The translations under genes were made by a program, and so were the position numbers. A DNA stretch of 64,000 nt. Origin: Candidatus Woesearchaeota archaeon. GTDB lineage: Archaea; Nanobdellota; Nanobdellia; Woesearchaeales; ARS49. Shown piece by piece: positions 29,801-36,717 of this stretch (positions are counted from its first letter, which is position 1; the number at the start of each line of letters is the position of its first letter). The notes under the pieces are model-generated. The model was not told the DNA's origin. It did not search any database and worked only from the letters and a program-made list of their open reading frames with translations. The DNA lies in contig JAHWHZ010000003.1 in NCBI GenBank assembly GCA_019322895.1, forward strand, positions 183,874 through 247,873. The letters are read 5' to 3'.

Positions 29801-29922
29801 GCCATCCTATACTGAGAAAAAATGATGGCGATGAAACAATCACTTTAGCGACAATGCTGATAATACTGCTTGCACTGCTGGTAATACTGGCTGCCTTGCT
29901 TTTGATGAAAGCGCTTTATTAG
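23854..29922 (+). CDS. Giant surface protein: degenerate caspase/gingipain-like head plus Ig-like repeat stalk
   Basis: A 2022-residue protein with signal peptide 1-22 (A-S-T-A-L-A). Residues about 100-245 follow the second half of a C25/caspase-like fold: a strand ending L-V-I-F-D-S-A-Y-S-G (149-154), then A-P-A-S-Y-S-S-P, a G-E-V-F-R-Q-A-R helix and a closing L-F-G-M-P. The usual D-x-C-x-S-G cysteine is Ala151, and no catalytic His-Gly is seen before it, so the domain is probably inactive. Residues about 605-1490 are roughly ten Ig/cadherin-like repeats. Two APHP-like beta domains follow (about 1615-1950), then a C-terminal transmembrane helix (about 1993-2018) with almost no cytoplasmic tail. 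It is co-transcribed with the two upstream genes through short overlaps, suggesting a joint role with the protease-kinase protein at the surface. Confidence 0.8.
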   Translation: MKNKLTVLLCVMILLLASTALAISSNYETTYVSRIVGSTAAEMKQQLSGRNMGFDYSTYYSSSSSNSLVSQKQAIIKTQFTPNKYSFMGNSWRKDNVKYTLKNNPGDQYLIFEPSTSKNTMEKSQYFTPDDITEWQDYLEDDDSLVIFDSAYSGLYLTNMKSFAGKISPYATYIAPASYSSPYFVKALLCNMGKYDTIGEVFRQARNNYYWHTKNQLEYIGLTLLSYSLFGMPTSNAIIDNYDTTHRKMYCKDFDEEFETLGLDNDMQITSTSPGIYTKNFKFRVGDYNVTAFGNFSIIEADNTDNMYGFDELVLPVRALTVEFPLKTIVQNFSYSLEDPVDLTVKDLPMWDGLELVERECYRNATNASVEFSHVFTDEEELVIVVIHPAKVVDCNEGKIKLFQTVKYQIDYVPYSPILINSVEHPAELLPSQRFNATINIENIQDSAVEGEIHIKQGKDLVSKLPVSTTKSSYDLEVTAPSEEGIYAYTAEFIYENSSRVYADFSLAVKVLDAELIIPERMDSSGELELIITSQLTDDFDSDIEYSIIKDGAEISSGTKKATIESGENNIILPVSGLSRSDLSYEVLVYIPYMNTNKVVTGTIITNHAPAVLNGNLFMKENETFALTPDVIDLDDDAVTVDVTSPFSIEGYAASFEDSGEYLITIEADDGYTEITKQISLEIENVNRPPRMHDIDPITIQENESFTILPEATDPDNINSVDNDDNNITFYYASLFDEDGKYKPAFDESGNYTIEVTVSDGEYYDSTFTTIQVLNTNRPPIITVNDTLTVYEEDLISLEMLAYDPDNKNNVTNDDNVLTTEVTAPLDANASWQTTDEDSGEYNVKIKVSDGEFEAVKDLTIKVLNLNRAPEISNLENITVDEGALITLSPIITDMDNLNNVTNDDNIISINYPEPFSSNGTWQTGYEDSGEYLIAVTVSDGITQTVKEILVTVNNVNRAPAIDALDDIQIKEGESITITPSTSDPDNENSVTNDNNNLTITYSELIDSDGTYDSGYADSGDYTITATVSDGELSAETSFNLKIDNVNRAPVITAEDVHVKEGALINFSDIVQDPDNENEVSNDDNVLDIDYPEYFNKKGIWQTDDEDSGEYEFTVSVSDGEFNVTEEVKIIIDNLNRAPVIEVIDDFTVSEGDLVEVDVDYYDLDNQNGVTNDDNNLNIQISPPLDSQGKWQTGYFDQGTYDMSITVSDGDLRTVERFQVTVMNQNRLPSIESFEPSTNVEIDEGQSQVFEVNAKDPDNEELELKWYLDGTFVGTASEYEYSPSFTDAGEHEIKVVATDASDSVDHTWVIQVININKAPEVQEIGELRVPEGDAAVITVIATDADGETLTYSIDDERFEQQDNVFTWQTTFQDSGIYDIEITVSDGEAEVKQVVKVIVANFNHLPQILDYQPKSTKYIAHDAEFTFSVTVFDSDDEPLITKWYVDNEEKTSGESFVFNPEGKLQAFTIKAVVSDGNATAEHEFNVESIDRPILNGFDGETTDISEGELTSITDFTLQKSKVKVKFLEPVDLSDTIDVENNVLLQNSKVALNSQEIPALNKPARITFYSTSFSQNPIIYYSEGFGAGSEEICPPDLCYDIQYDGNSLSFTVAHFTTYIIRETPFKQYNLHLPEKLVIGMPENSNSVDEDFSIRNTGLQNLNNIEILGVFPTSSLTVLPVKVDLDPGETESISVQGTVSRPAKAGKQSLGNILIKNNHISETIPVYLELKEKLSIDSLEIAVNDKTYSGVDDEDKIKVKPGDHIELEFDIENTFDDDTKIDDVYITAELDDDFDESDEFSLTAGNYKSKILELDLPKLLDESRFDLLITVEGEDEHGTDYLIEWTVNVKVDREKHDTRIEGLEFVPEDLECRKETRLLFNLLNYGSADEEGLKIDVQNKELEIDIQDFVDLDEASETEFRYRIIFDENKPAGEYKIPVNIYYDDGLLADSQEAVLKIGECGVKAAKENPVTTIKVQTSSQKLDNSHPILRKNDGDETITLATMLIILLALLVILAALLLMKALY
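25668..28330 (+). repeat. About ten tandem Ig/cadherin-like repeats of 85-92 codons
   Basis: An N-[RHK]-x-P boundary motif recurs near 25668, 25906, 26182, 26452, 26728, 26992, 27256, 27526, 27799 and 28054, at intervals of 255-276 bp for the regular copies. Most central copies contain D-P-D-N-x-N-x-V-T-N-D-D-N, D-S-G-x-Y and V-S-D-G-E. The acidic motif suggests calcium binding that stiffens a stalk. Confidence 0.75.
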
Positions 29923-30182
29923 TAATATTTCTTTCTTTTCATTGCCAGATTGTACATTGCAAATACAACCAGCAGATAAGCTATTAGCCTTACGATTATC
30001 ATTGCGCCTTCATATTGCATTGTGTATCCAAGAATATTCACTAAATGTGATATGCCGAATAATCCAAATGCTATGCCTGTCAAGAGGGCCATTTTATTAT
30101 TCTTTTTCTTAAAGGCCCACAAGCCCAGCAATAATATTGCTATGCAAAGTATAAGGTTTATTATGGGTATTATGTCTGCCAT
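29919..30182 (-). CDS. Small three-helix membrane protein
   Basis: An 87-residue protein with three hydrophobic segments (about 5-24, 32-52, 60-78) and a basic C-terminal end, R-K-K-Y-Y. ATG 30182 has a GAGGTGAT site just upstream and a BRE/TATA promoter at 30224-30240, which favours this strand over an overlapping open frame on the other. The stop overlaps the end of the convergent giant gene by 4 nt. Family not recognised. Confidence 0.7.
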   Translation of the reverse strand: MADIIPIINLILCIAILLLGLWAFKKKNNKMALLTGIAFGLFGISHLVNILGYTMQYEGAMIIVRLIAYLLVVFAMYNLAMKRKKYY

Positions 30183-30223
30183 TGATTATCACCTCAGTTT
30201 TAGTTCTTATTTAAATAATGGAA

Positions 30224-30240
30224 TATATATAATTTTCGCT
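30224..30240 (-). promoter_or_regulatory. BRE/TATA promoter for the 30182 gene
   Basis: On the minus strand AGCGAAAATTATATATA gives BRE plus TATA; the expected start is near 30205, about 23 nt before the ATG. Confidence 0.55.
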
Positions 30241-30296
30241 ACTCAGGCGTTAAAACCTATAAATTCTCTTAAATTCTCTGTTTTCAGCTTAAATCT

Positions 30297-30314
30297 GCGA
30301 AAAGTTTATATAAG
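30297..30314 (+). promoter_or_regulatory. BRE/TATA promoter for the DUF378 gene
   Basis: GCGAAAAG plus TTTATATAAG predicts transcription from near 30335, just ahead of the CGAGGTGAT ribosome site of ATG 30352. Confidence 0.6.
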
Positions 30315-30351
30315 ATAACAGCAAAAATGGAGTTAAACGAGGTGATATTAT

Positions 30352-30546
30352 ATGGCAAAAAATGCTTTAGACTGGATTGCTCTAGTTCTAGTTATTATCG
30401 GCGGCCTGAACTGGGGTCTAGTAGGATTGTTCAACTTTGACGTTGTTGCCGCAATTCTAGGATCAATTCCAATCCTACAAAAAATTGTATATATCTTGGT
30501 AGGCTTGTCAGCTCTATACATGATATATTACTTGTCTAAGAAATAA
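30352..30546 (+). CDS. DUF378 family membrane protein
   Basis: A 64-residue protein with two transmembrane helices. The DUF378 signature is plain: a helix followed by I-I-G-G-L-N-W-G-L-V-G-L-F-N-F-D, then a second helix ending Y-Y-L-S-K-K. The family is widespread in bacteria and archaea and has no established function. The gene has its own promoter, a strong GAGGTGAT ribosome site and a T-rich terminator, so it is a single transcription unit and may be well expressed. Confidence 0.9.
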   Translation: MAKNALDWIALVLVIIGGLNWGLVGLFNFDVVAAILGSIPILQKIVYILVGLSALYMIYYLSKK

Positions 30547-30587
30547 AATTAATTTTATTTTTTTCTTTTTCTCATTCTTTTTCTGTT
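30547..30587 (+). terminator. T-rich terminator after the DUF378 gene
   Basis: A long pyrimidine tract with several T runs follows the stop codon without a stem-loop. Confidence 0.45.
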
Positions 30588-30595
30588 TACAAAAA

Positions 30596-30606
30596 CTTAT
30601 ATATTA
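30596..30606 (+). promoter_or_regulatory. TATA box for the DUF523/DUF1722 gene
   Basis: CTTATATATTA predicts transcription from about 30625, downstream of ATG 30610 and just before ATG 30631; this decides the start of the next gene. Confidence 0.5.
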
Positions 30607-30630
30607 GATATGATTAAAACAACTAAAAAG

Positions 30631-31572
30631 ATGGTGAAGCCGAAAGTTGTTGTAAGCAAGTGCATTGGTTTTGCTAAATGCCGCTGGAATGGCACAGAGA
30701 TCCCTGATTCTTTTGTTCAAAAGCTCAAAAAGCACGTTAAATTCATTATAGTATGTCCAGAAGTTGAAATTGGCCTTGGCATCCCCAGAGCACCTGTAAG
30801 GATAGTGAACAAGAGATTGATACAGCCAAAAACAAAAAAAGATTTGACAGACAAGATGAAAAAATTCACTGAAAAGTTTTTGAAGAATCTTGATGCAGAT
30901 GGCTTTATTTTAGCATACAAGTCCCCTTCTTGCGGCATTAAGAATGTCCCTATCTACCCTGATGCAAATACCAGAATAGCTAAATCGCAAGGACCTGGCT
31001 TTTTTGGAGGCACTGTTATAAAAAGATTTGCAGGCCTGCCTATTGAAGATCATGGAAGGTTGAAGAATTTCAGGATAAGAGAGCATTTTCTCATAAGATT
31101 GTTTATGTTGGCAGACTTCAAGCAAGTAAAAAAGTCTAACAATATAGCAAGGTTGATGGATTTTCACTCAAAAAATAAATTTTTGCTTATGGCTTACAAC
31201 CAGAAAGAGCTGCGCATTCTTGGACATATTCTTGCAAATCAAGGCAAGAATTTCAAGATTACTTCAGATGAATACGAGAAGCATCTTAAAAAAGCAGTAA
31301 GCAAGACTTCAAGATACACTTCTAACATTAATGTCCTGCTGCACGCATATAATCATTTCTCTAAGAAACTGAAGCCTAAAGAAAAGAAATATTTTCATCA
31401 TTTGATTGAAGAATACCGGAATGCAAAGATTCCTTTGAGTGCTATTCTTGTGTTGCTTAAGGACTGGGTTATGAGATTTGATGATGATTATCTGGCTAAG
31501 CAGACTTTTTTCCAGTCATATCCTGAGGACCTGATTGAAATCACTGATTCTGGTAAAGGAAAAGATTCATAA
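30631..31572 (+). CDS. DUF523-DUF1722 (YbgA-like) fusion protein
   Basis: A 313-residue protein if started at ATG 30631, which the TATA spacing supports as a leaderless start; ATG 30610 would add 7 residues. The N-terminal 150 residues match DUF523: V-V-S-K-C-I-G-F-A-K-C-R-W-N-G, then C-P-E-V-E-I-G-L-G-I-P-R, and Y-K-S-P-S-C-G with conserved cysteines. The C-terminal half (about 165-300) matches DUF1722: D-F-H-S-x-x-K-F-L-L-M-A-Y, L-G, and F-S-K-K-L-K-P-K-E-K. The same fusion is common in prokaryotes; DUF1722 is often linked to photolyases, which is interesting next to the UV endonuclease gene below. Biochemical function is not established. The 3' end overlaps the convergent TspO gene by 6 nt. 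Confidence 0.85.
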   Translation: MVKPKVVVSKCIGFAKCRWNGTEIPDSFVQKLKKHVKFIIVCPEVEIGLGIPRAPVRIVNKRLIQPKTKKDLTDKMKKFTEKFLKNLDADGFILAYKSPSCGIKNVPIYPDANTRIAKSQGPGFFGGTVIKRFAGLPIEDHGRLKNFRIREHFLIRLFMLADFKQVKKSNNIARLMDFHSKNKFLLMAYNQKELRILGHILANQGKNFKITSDEYEKHLKKAVSKTSRYTSNINVLLHAYNHFSKKLKPKEKKYFHHLIEEYRNAKIPLSAILVLLKDWVMRFDDDYLAKQTFFQSYPEDLIEITDSGKGKDS

Positions 31573-32046
31573 ATTAAGTATCACTATTGCAAAATTAAGT
31601 ATTATTGCAAAGCTTACCCATAAGATATACGGTATCAGCAAGTATGCTGCGTTCTTTGAAATCTTGTAAAATGACACTATTGTGCCTAAGATTGCAAACC
31701 AGAGAACTATTATTTCCATGAATGCCAGTGAGGGAGATTGCAGGCCAAAGAACAAGATAGACCAAAGTGCATTAAGGCCTAACTGGATGCCGAAAAACGT
31801 CACAGCAGTCTTTGCAGCTTTTGTTTTTATTCCTTTTTTCCATACAAGATAAAGAGAAAGACCCATCATCAGGAATAATATTGTCCATACAGGTGAAAAA
31901 ACCCAATTTGGGGGAGAAAATACAGGCCTTTGCAGTGTCTCATACCATGTTGAAACTGTCTGTGCTGTAAATAATGAGCCTATTCCTGCAGCTATGAAAG
32001 GTATTATCAAAGATGCTATTAGCTTGAATATATTACTTTTTTTCAT
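31567..32046 (-). CDS. tspO: TspO/MBR family membrane protein
   Basis: A 159-residue protein from ATG 32046 (an in-frame ATG at 32064 is possible; neither has a good ribosome site). Five transmembrane helices. The TspO signature is clear: R-P-x-F-S-P-P-N-W-V-F-S-P-V-W near residue 45, W-K-K-G, Q-L-G-L-N-A-L-W-S-I-L-F-F-G at the third helix, and a last helix with W-V-S-F-A-I-I-L-N. The family binds tetrapyrroles and is implicated in stress or light-linked regulation; the ligand here is unknown. It is the last gene of a four-gene minus-strand operon and overlaps the preceding gene. Confidence 0.9.
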   Translation of the reverse strand: MKKSNIFKLIASLIIPFIAAGIGSLFTAQTVSTWYETLQRPVFSPPNWVFSPVWTILFLMMGLSLYLVWKKGIKTKAAKTAVTFFGIQLGLNALWSILFFGLQSPSLAFMEIIVLWFAILGTIVSFYKISKNAAYLLIPYILWVSFAIILNFAIVILNL

Positions 32047-32413
32047 GTTTCTTGTCTGCTGCATTCATTTGCTTTACTATCTTTCTTGCCCATGCCCAGC
32101 CAGGGTCTCCGCCCCACAACAGCCAGGCAATATAGCCATTTGACGGGTTGCTTGGATTAGCCCATCCAGGCCTTTTGTCTTTTTGGTGCCTAGTAAAGTA
32201 ATTTTTCATTCTTCTTACTGTTGAAGGCGACATGTTAGAGCCCTCTGCTAAATCAACTGCGCGAACAATACCAGAGCCTATTCCTAATTTTCCTGCTTCT
32301 TTAGAACTCAATCCGCCTCTTTTGAACTTTTTTCTCAGCTCAAGGCCTCTTTTAGCTGCTTTTTGAACAGATTTCGGCGGCTTGAAGTTGATATGTGCAT
32401 ATCTTTTTTTCAT
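32033..32413 (-). CDS. Small basic protein of a family common in phage structural contexts
   Basis: A 126-residue protein from ATG 32413, preceded by an AGAGG site; an upstream GTG at 32443 overlapping the uvdE stop is less likely. The sequence F-K-P-P-K-S-V-Q-K-A-A-K-R-G-L-E-L-R is followed by L-S-P/N-M-S-P-S-T-V-R-R-M-K and by G-Y-I-A-W-L-L-W-G-G-D-P-G-W-A-W-A. I know this set of motifs from small proteins or domains in bacteriophages and bacteria, without a proven function. Very basic N-terminus, compatible with nucleic-acid binding. Placed between uvdE and tspO in the same operon. Confidence 0.75.
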   Translation of the reverse strand: MKKRYAHINFKPPKSVQKAAKRGLELRKKFKRGGLSSKEAGKLGIGSGIVRAVDLAEGSNMSPSTVRRMKNYFTRHQKDKRPGWANPSNPSNGYIAWLLWGGDPGWAWARKIVKQMNAADKKHEKK

Positions 32414-32439
32414 TTTGCGCCTCTTTTTAGATTTAATTA

Positions 32440-33330
32440 TCACTTATAGTATTTAAGCTTTTTCAAGATTTCAATTGCTTTTAAAGCGCTTTTTTCCTTG
32501 TCTTTTATCTCAAGCATCAAGTCAAAATCAATATTTTTAGTTTCTTGAATGAATTTCTTGAATTGTTTTAAGTCTATATGTTCTGAATGCGTTCCAATCC
32601 TTGCATTTTTCTTTTGGTCACTGTAATGGACTATCAGCAAACCGTCTTTTTTCTTCCAGGTGCTTTGTGCAAGCTTCATTGCTTTTTTTACAGATTCTCC
32701 ATTATTTTTGCATTCATGATGAAACTTGTCAAAAACAATAGGTATCTTTGTTCTTTTATTTATCTTCAGGCAGTCTTTAAGGCTGTAAGAGCGGTCGTCA
32801 TTCTCTACAACAAATCTGTTCTTGACAAATGCAGGCAGTTTCTTGTAATTTTGAATGAATCGTTCTATTGATTTTTCTTTTTCTCCATACATTCCGCCCA
32901 CATGTATCATCACTTTCGCGGTGCTGTCCAGTTCCATTGCATCCAGAAGCTTGCAGTGATATTCTAGTTCTTTGAAAGAGTTTTTCACTATCTTATTATC
33001 TTTTGCGTTTATCAAGACAAACTGGTCAGGATGCATTGATATTCGCATCTGGTGTTTCTTGATGTAATCCCCTATTGATTTTAATTGTTTCTTGAAATGC
33101 TTCACCCAATCTATCTTACAGACAGGATGCGATGCAAAAGGGACTAAAGGAGATCCTATCCTGAAAAATAAGAATCCTTTCTCAACATTCCATTCAAGTA
33201 TTTCCTGCAGGCAATCAAGATTGTTCTGGACAGTTGAAAGAAAACGTTCTCTAGAATAAGAAGCAAGCCTGAAAGTAGAGTTAGCAGTGCATTCGATGCT
33301 TCTGTTTATACAGGGATATCCTAATTTCAT
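32440..33330 (-). CDS. uvdE: UV damage endonuclease
   Basis: A 296-residue protein, full length for the UvdE/UvsE family of UV-damage endonucleases, which nick DNA 5' of photoproducts. Visible family features: start M-K-L-G-Y-P-C-I-N with the typical L-x-C-L-Q-E-I-L helix, F-F-R-I-G-S-P-L-V-P-F-A-S-H, I-S-M-H-P-D-Q-F-V-L-I-N, M-I-H-V-G-G, V-V-E-N-D-D-R-S-Y-S, V-F-D-K-F-H-H-E, V-H-Y-S-D-Q and D-L-M-L-E-I-K-D-K-E; these give the TIM-barrel metal ligands (His, Glu, Asp). It starts one base after the stop of the upstream gene and ends where the next begins. Confidence 0.93.
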   Translation of the reverse strand: MKLGYPCINRSIECTANSTFRLASYSRERFLSTVQNNLDCLQEILEWNVEKGFLFFRIGSPLVPFASHPVCKIDWVKHFKKQLKSIGDYIKKHQMRISMHPDQFVLINAKDNKIVKNSFKELEYHCKLLDAMELDSTAKVMIHVGGMYGEKEKSIERFIQNYKKLPAFVKNRFVVENDDRSYSLKDCLKINKRTKIPIVFDKFHHECKNNGESVKKAMKLAQSTWKKKDGLLIVHYSDQKKNARIGTHSEHIDLKQFKKFIQETKNIDFDLMLEIKDKEKSALKAIEILKKLKYYK

Positions 33331-33331
33331 T

Positions 33332-33706
33332 TTATTCTTGCGTATATATCCAAAATTGTGCTTGTGTTGAAGGCATTCTTCTTGTCAGATAATCATGATC
33401 TTTCAGCTCATTTTCTGCAGCTTGGCTTAATCCTAATTCCCATTCATTTGGCTCTGTTTTAAAGAAATAAACACCGCGCTTTTGTGGTGTTGATGTCACG
33501 TCTCTTTCCTTGACTGCTCTTAGCTTAACAAGCCCTATCTTATTGTCGTTTTCATCAAGCAGTATTCCTTCAAGGACAGGATATTCATACTCAAAACGAG
33601 TGCCAGAATCTGTTTGGATTTTCTTTTTTTTGCGTTTCAAAGAAGCAATCTCTGCTTTTGTTATGGTTATGTCCAGATCCAGATTATCATAGTAAGTGCC
33701 TTGCAT
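33332..33706 (-). CDS. Hypothetical protein heading the uvdE operon
   Basis: A 124-residue soluble protein. A CTTTATAAAG box at 33728-33737 predicts transcription from about 33707, making ATG 33706 leaderless. A basic run of K-K-K-K-I-Q follows a short strand, then a beta-rich core (Y-P-V-L-E-G-I-L-L-D; K-I-G-L-V-K-L-R) and a helical end. I recognise no family. Its tight spacing to uvdE (1 nt) suggests shared regulation and perhaps a DNA-repair link. Confidence 0.7.
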   Translation of the reverse strand: MQGTYYDNLDLDITITKAEIASLKRKKKKIQTDSGTRFEYEYPVLEGILLDENDNKIGLVKLRAVKERDVTSTPQKRGVYFFKTEPNEWELGLSQAAENELKDHDYLTRRMPSTQAQFWIYTQE

Positions 33707-33727
33707 GCTTGATAGAAACTTGTATTG

Positions 33728-33737
33728 CTTTATAAAG
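33728..33737 (-). promoter_or_regulatory. TATA box for the uvdE operon
   Basis: CTTTATAAAG, 22-31 nt before ATG 33706, places the transcription start at or next to the start codon. Confidence 0.5.
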
Positions 33738-33795
33738 TTTTTCAGAACAAGCCAGGACCGATAGTTTTTTAAGATAAGAACTTAAATAAAGGCGT

Positions 33796-35178
33796 ATGGA
33801 AAATAAAATAATATTGCTCTGCTTATTTGGATTATTGCTTGTCAGTTGTGCAAAGGTGAATGTTGAGGATGTTATCAATGAGCCTTTTAATTACACAACT
33901 TATACTTCTGATGGTTTTTCTATAAAATATCCTGATTGGCCTCAGCATGAGAGAGGTAATGAGACAGAAGTCAGCGTCTCAAGAGGTTTTTGTACTGTTA
34001 TCATTGATACGGCAGACATTCCTGCTGAAAGTTGGTATCAGCAATTGATTGTTGCCTTGAAAGATGCCCCGCATATTCTATCATTTGAAGAAAATGAGGA
34101 AGAATTGTCTGTCAAGAGCACTGCAACCTACAAAGAGCATAAATTAATATCTAAAATGAAGGTGGCTGGATGCAATAAAAAATCCCATTTAATAAACATT
34201 GCTTGTCTTGAGACCGTGATTGGGTATGAAGCAGTAACAGACCTTTACAATTCTGTTCTTGATTCTATAAGTTGTGAAGAAACCAAAGCAGCGAAAGAAG
34301 AATCAAAAGAGAAAAAGGTTTCTTATGAAAAGTTTGTGGATAGTGATTTTGAGCTGCTTCACCCAGATTGGAGCGAGATTGAAGAGGGAGAGCACATTTT
34401 AGGGGTTTCTGCAGGCATTTGTTCTGTTGTAGTTAACAAGCATAACGCATTGCCAGGTGATTTGTTTAACTGGATACTTAAGTCTCTGCCAGAGCAGGAA
34501 GGTTCTGAATTGATTGAATCAGACAAAAAAGGAGAAGTTTATACAGCAAAATACACTTCAGATTATAAAGAGCACAAGATGATTTCAGATGCAAAGTTTT
34601 TTTATTGTAATTATCAGACTTATTTTACTGCAGTTGTTTGCATAGAGAATATGTTAGATGATGAGTTCAGGGAAATAAGAGATGTTGTTCTTAACTCTGC
34701 CCAGTGCACAAAAGAGTATAAAGTTCCAGAGCCAAAGATTACTAAGGAGATTAAGGAAGAAGAGCCAGAGATTGTTGAAAAGATTAAGAAAGAAATTGTA
34801 AAGACAGATGCTGCTGAGGAGTTTGGCCTTGATGCAGAAGGCATTGTTTACTTCATTAATGAAAACACCTTCTTCACCAAGGTAATGTCTGATTTCGGCA
34901 AGGCAAATCTTGTGTTTGATGATGCTGAGAATGACAGAGAATTGAAGTTAAAAGTAAAGCTTGACAAGAACGGCAAGATTGTCCTTCTTGATGACGGCCA
35001 CTACAGTGATGCAGACATAACTTTGTATGTGCCTTTGATTGATGCTTTGAATATCCTTAACAATGCTGCAAATATCAATCCTCTTAATTTAATCACGTTT
35101 GCCGTACATGTAACAACTGATCCTCCTGAGATCAAGAATCAGGTTATCCAGAATGTTTTGAAAGGAAAGTATAATTAG
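33796..35178 (+). CDS. Lipoprotein with duplicated domain and SCP2-like C-terminus
   Basis: A 460-residue protein with lipobox L-V-S-C (Cys18). Two homologous segments (about 35-150 and 175-290) each contain [DS]-x-F-x-x-x-x-P-D-W, V-S-x-G-x-C-[TS]-V-[IV]-[IV], Y-K-E-H-K-[LM]-I-S and a paired late cysteine, suggesting a conserved disulfide. An acidic/basic linker (about 300-335) leads to a C-terminal domain whose [10 protein letters not shown] ... [12 protein letters not shown] resembles sterol carrier protein 2 folds; this is a low-confidence match. It may bind a lipid or other hydrophobic ligand at the outer face of the membrane. TATA-like TAGTTTTTTAAG at 33762-33773 suggests a leaderless start. 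The stop overlaps dnaJ's stop on the other strand. Confidence 0.75.
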   Translation: MENKIILLCLFGLLLVSCAKVNVEDVINEPFNYTTYTSDGFSIKYPDWPQHERGNETEVSVSRGFCTVIIDTADIPAESWYQQLIVALKDAPHILSFEENEEELSVKSTATYKEHKLISKMKVAGCNKKSHLINIACLETVIGYEAVTDLYNSVLDSISCEETKAAKEESKEKKVSYEKFVDSDFELLHPDWSEIEEGEHILGVSAGICSVVVNKHNALPGDLFNWILKSLPEQEGSELIESDKKGEVYTAKYTSDYKEHKMISDAKFFYCNYQTYFTAVVCIENMLDDEFREIRDVVLNSAQCTKEYKVPEPKITKEIKEEEPEIVEKIKKEIVKTDAAEEFGLDAEGIVYFINENTFFTKVMSDFGKANLVFDDAENDRELKLKVKLDKNGKIVLLDDGHYSDADITLYVPLIDALNILNNAANINPLNLITFAVHVTTDPPEIKNQVIQNVLKGKYN

Positions 35179-36299
35179 AACAAGCTCAAGAAGCTAGGCC
35201 ACCATTTCTTTTTCTTTTTTGTGCCTTTGCCAAATTCTTTTATTGATTCTTTTTGCTTTTTGGTCAGTTTCTTTGGAACATCAATATACACTTCAACATT
35301 CAGGCTTCCTGTTCCATAGCCGTGCAGGTCAGGCATTCCTTTGCCTTTTATCCTAAAAATAACTCCACTTTGTGTTCCTGCAGGTATTTTTATCTTGGTT
35401 TTTCCATCTAATGTGGGGACTTCTAGCTCTCCCCCAAGACAGGCTGTTGCAAATGGCAGCGGCGCCTTAAGATACAGCTCTTTGCCCTGCCTCTCAAACA
35501 CTTTGTGGGGTTTGACATGGATCCTTAAATACAAATCTCCTGCAGTGCTTCCCTGAAATCCTGCTTCTCCTTCTCCTTTCAATCTAACTTGTGTTCCTTC
35601 ATCAACACCTGCAGGTATTTTTATTTCTTCTATTACTTCTTTTTCATATCTTCCCTGCCCTTCGCAGTTAGAACAAGAATCTTCAATATATTCTCCTCTT
35701 CCCTGGCATCTTCTGCAGGCACTTTGCGTCTGGAATACTCCAAAAGGCGTTCTTCTTGTCTGCCTGTACACTCCTGTGCCATTGCAGTCTTCGCAAGATT
35801 TCATTGAGCTTCCTTTTGCAGCTCCTGTTCCTTTGCATTTTTCGCATTCAACAAGCTTGTCTATCTCTATTTTCTTTTTTACTCCTTTTGCAGCCTCTTC
35901 TAGTGTCACAGTTAAGTCAAACACCAAGTCCCTTCCTCTGCCTGGTCTTGCTCTTCTTCTTCCGCCTCCAAAGCCGCCAAATCCCATTCCTGAGAATAAG
36001 TTCTCAAATATGTTTTCAAAATCAAATCCCTGGCCTGCTGCAAAATCCCTGAAATCAAACCCGCCAAAACCTTGGCCTTGCCCAAAGTCTGCTGTTCCGA
36101 ATTGGTCATACTGCTGCCTTTTCTGCGGATCTCCTAAGACAGCTGCTGCCTCATTCACTTCCTTGAACTTTTCTGCTGCAGAAGGATCTTTATTCAAATC
36201 AGGATGATATTTTTTTGCCAGTTTTTTGTAAGCTTTCTTGATTTCCTCTTTAGTTGCTTCTTTCTTTACTCCTAATATTTTGTAGTAGTCTTTAGCCAT
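35175..36299 (-). CDS. dnaJ: Chaperone DnaJ
   Basis: A 374-residue type I DnaJ, normal length. J domain 1-70 with Y-Y-K-I-L-G-V and the H-P-D tripeptide that stimulates DnaK ATPase; Gly/Phe-rich linker (about 70-125); four C-x-x-C-x-G-x-G zinc repeats ([32 protein letters not shown]) between about 155 and 225; substrate-binding C-terminal domains; basic end. It is the last gene of a seven-gene minus-strand operon that begins with grpE and dnaK. Its ATG lies 8 nt inside the end of the preceding gene. Confidence 0.97.
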   Translation of the reverse strand: MAKDYYKILGVKKEATKEEIKKAYKKLAKKYHPDLNKDPSAAEKFKEVNEAAAVLGDPQKRQQYDQFGTADFGQGQGFGGFDFRDFAAGQGFDFENIFENLFSGMGFGGFGGGRRRARPGRGRDLVFDLTVTLEEAAKGVKKKIEIDKLVECEKCKGTGAAKGSSMKSCEDCNGTGVYRQTRRTPFGVFQTQSACRRCQGRGEYIEDSCSNCEGQGRYEKEVIEEIKIPAGVDEGTQVRLKGEGEAGFQGSTAGDLYLRIHVKPHKVFERQGKELYLKAPLPFATACLGGELEVPTLDGKTKIKIPAGTQSGVIFRIKGKGMPDLHGYGTGSLNVEVYIDVPKKLTKKQKESIKEFGKGTKKKKKWWPSFLSLF

Positions 36300-36717
36300 A
36301 TTTTTTCTCCTTCAGTGGTTTTTCGCATCTGTAGTAGCCAAGTATTCTTGCAATTGCAAGATTTAAGAAAAAAAGTCCTACTAAGATAAATGGAGTGAAA
36401 AAAAGCATAGTAAATATATTTGTTGGTGGTTCAAGAACCATTGCTCGACCAATTAGTCCTAGTATGAATATGCCAAGAAGACCTACTAATGAAAATAGAG
36501 GTATTGAAAAAGGGTGATTCTGTGGATATCTAATCTTCCGGCGGGGTATTGGCGGCGTAATTACCCAAGGACTTTCATAAGAATAATCATAACAGCCTTT
36601 ATGATATGCTGCAGGTAGTGTAATAACAAAACGTCTAGTAAAACCTAATGCAAGATTATTGATTGACTTTATTGGTTCTTTGCATTTATGACATATTACT
36701 TGTTTCAATGTATTCAC
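36292..36717 (-). CDS. Membrane protein with N-terminal zinc-ribbon-like C-x-x-C
   Basis: A 141-residue protein. V-I-C-H-K-C near the N-terminus and H-K-G-C at about residue 39-42 could form one zinc site. Two transmembrane helices (about 74-95 and 103-125) follow. Likely inserted in the membrane with a cytosolic ribbon. The gene overlaps both neighbours in the chaperone operon (32 nt into the HD gene and 8 nt into dnaJ). No family recognised. Confidence 0.7.
   Translation of the reverse strand: MNTLKQVICHKCKEPIKSINNLALGFTRRFVITLPAAYHKGCYDYSYESPWVITPPIPRRKIRYPQNHPFSIPLFSLVGLLGIFILGLIGRAMVLEPPTNIFTMLFFTPFILVGLFFLNLAIARILGYYRCEKPLKEKKYG

Noticed and set aside
30022..30318. 98-codon open frame on the + strand near 30.1 kb
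   Set aside because: It is antisense to the membrane-protein gene, which has a better ribosome site, a promoter and clear helices.
35776..36207. Open frames on the + strand across dnaJ (35.3-36.2 kb)
   Set aside because: They are antisense to a certain dnaJ gene and lack start signals.
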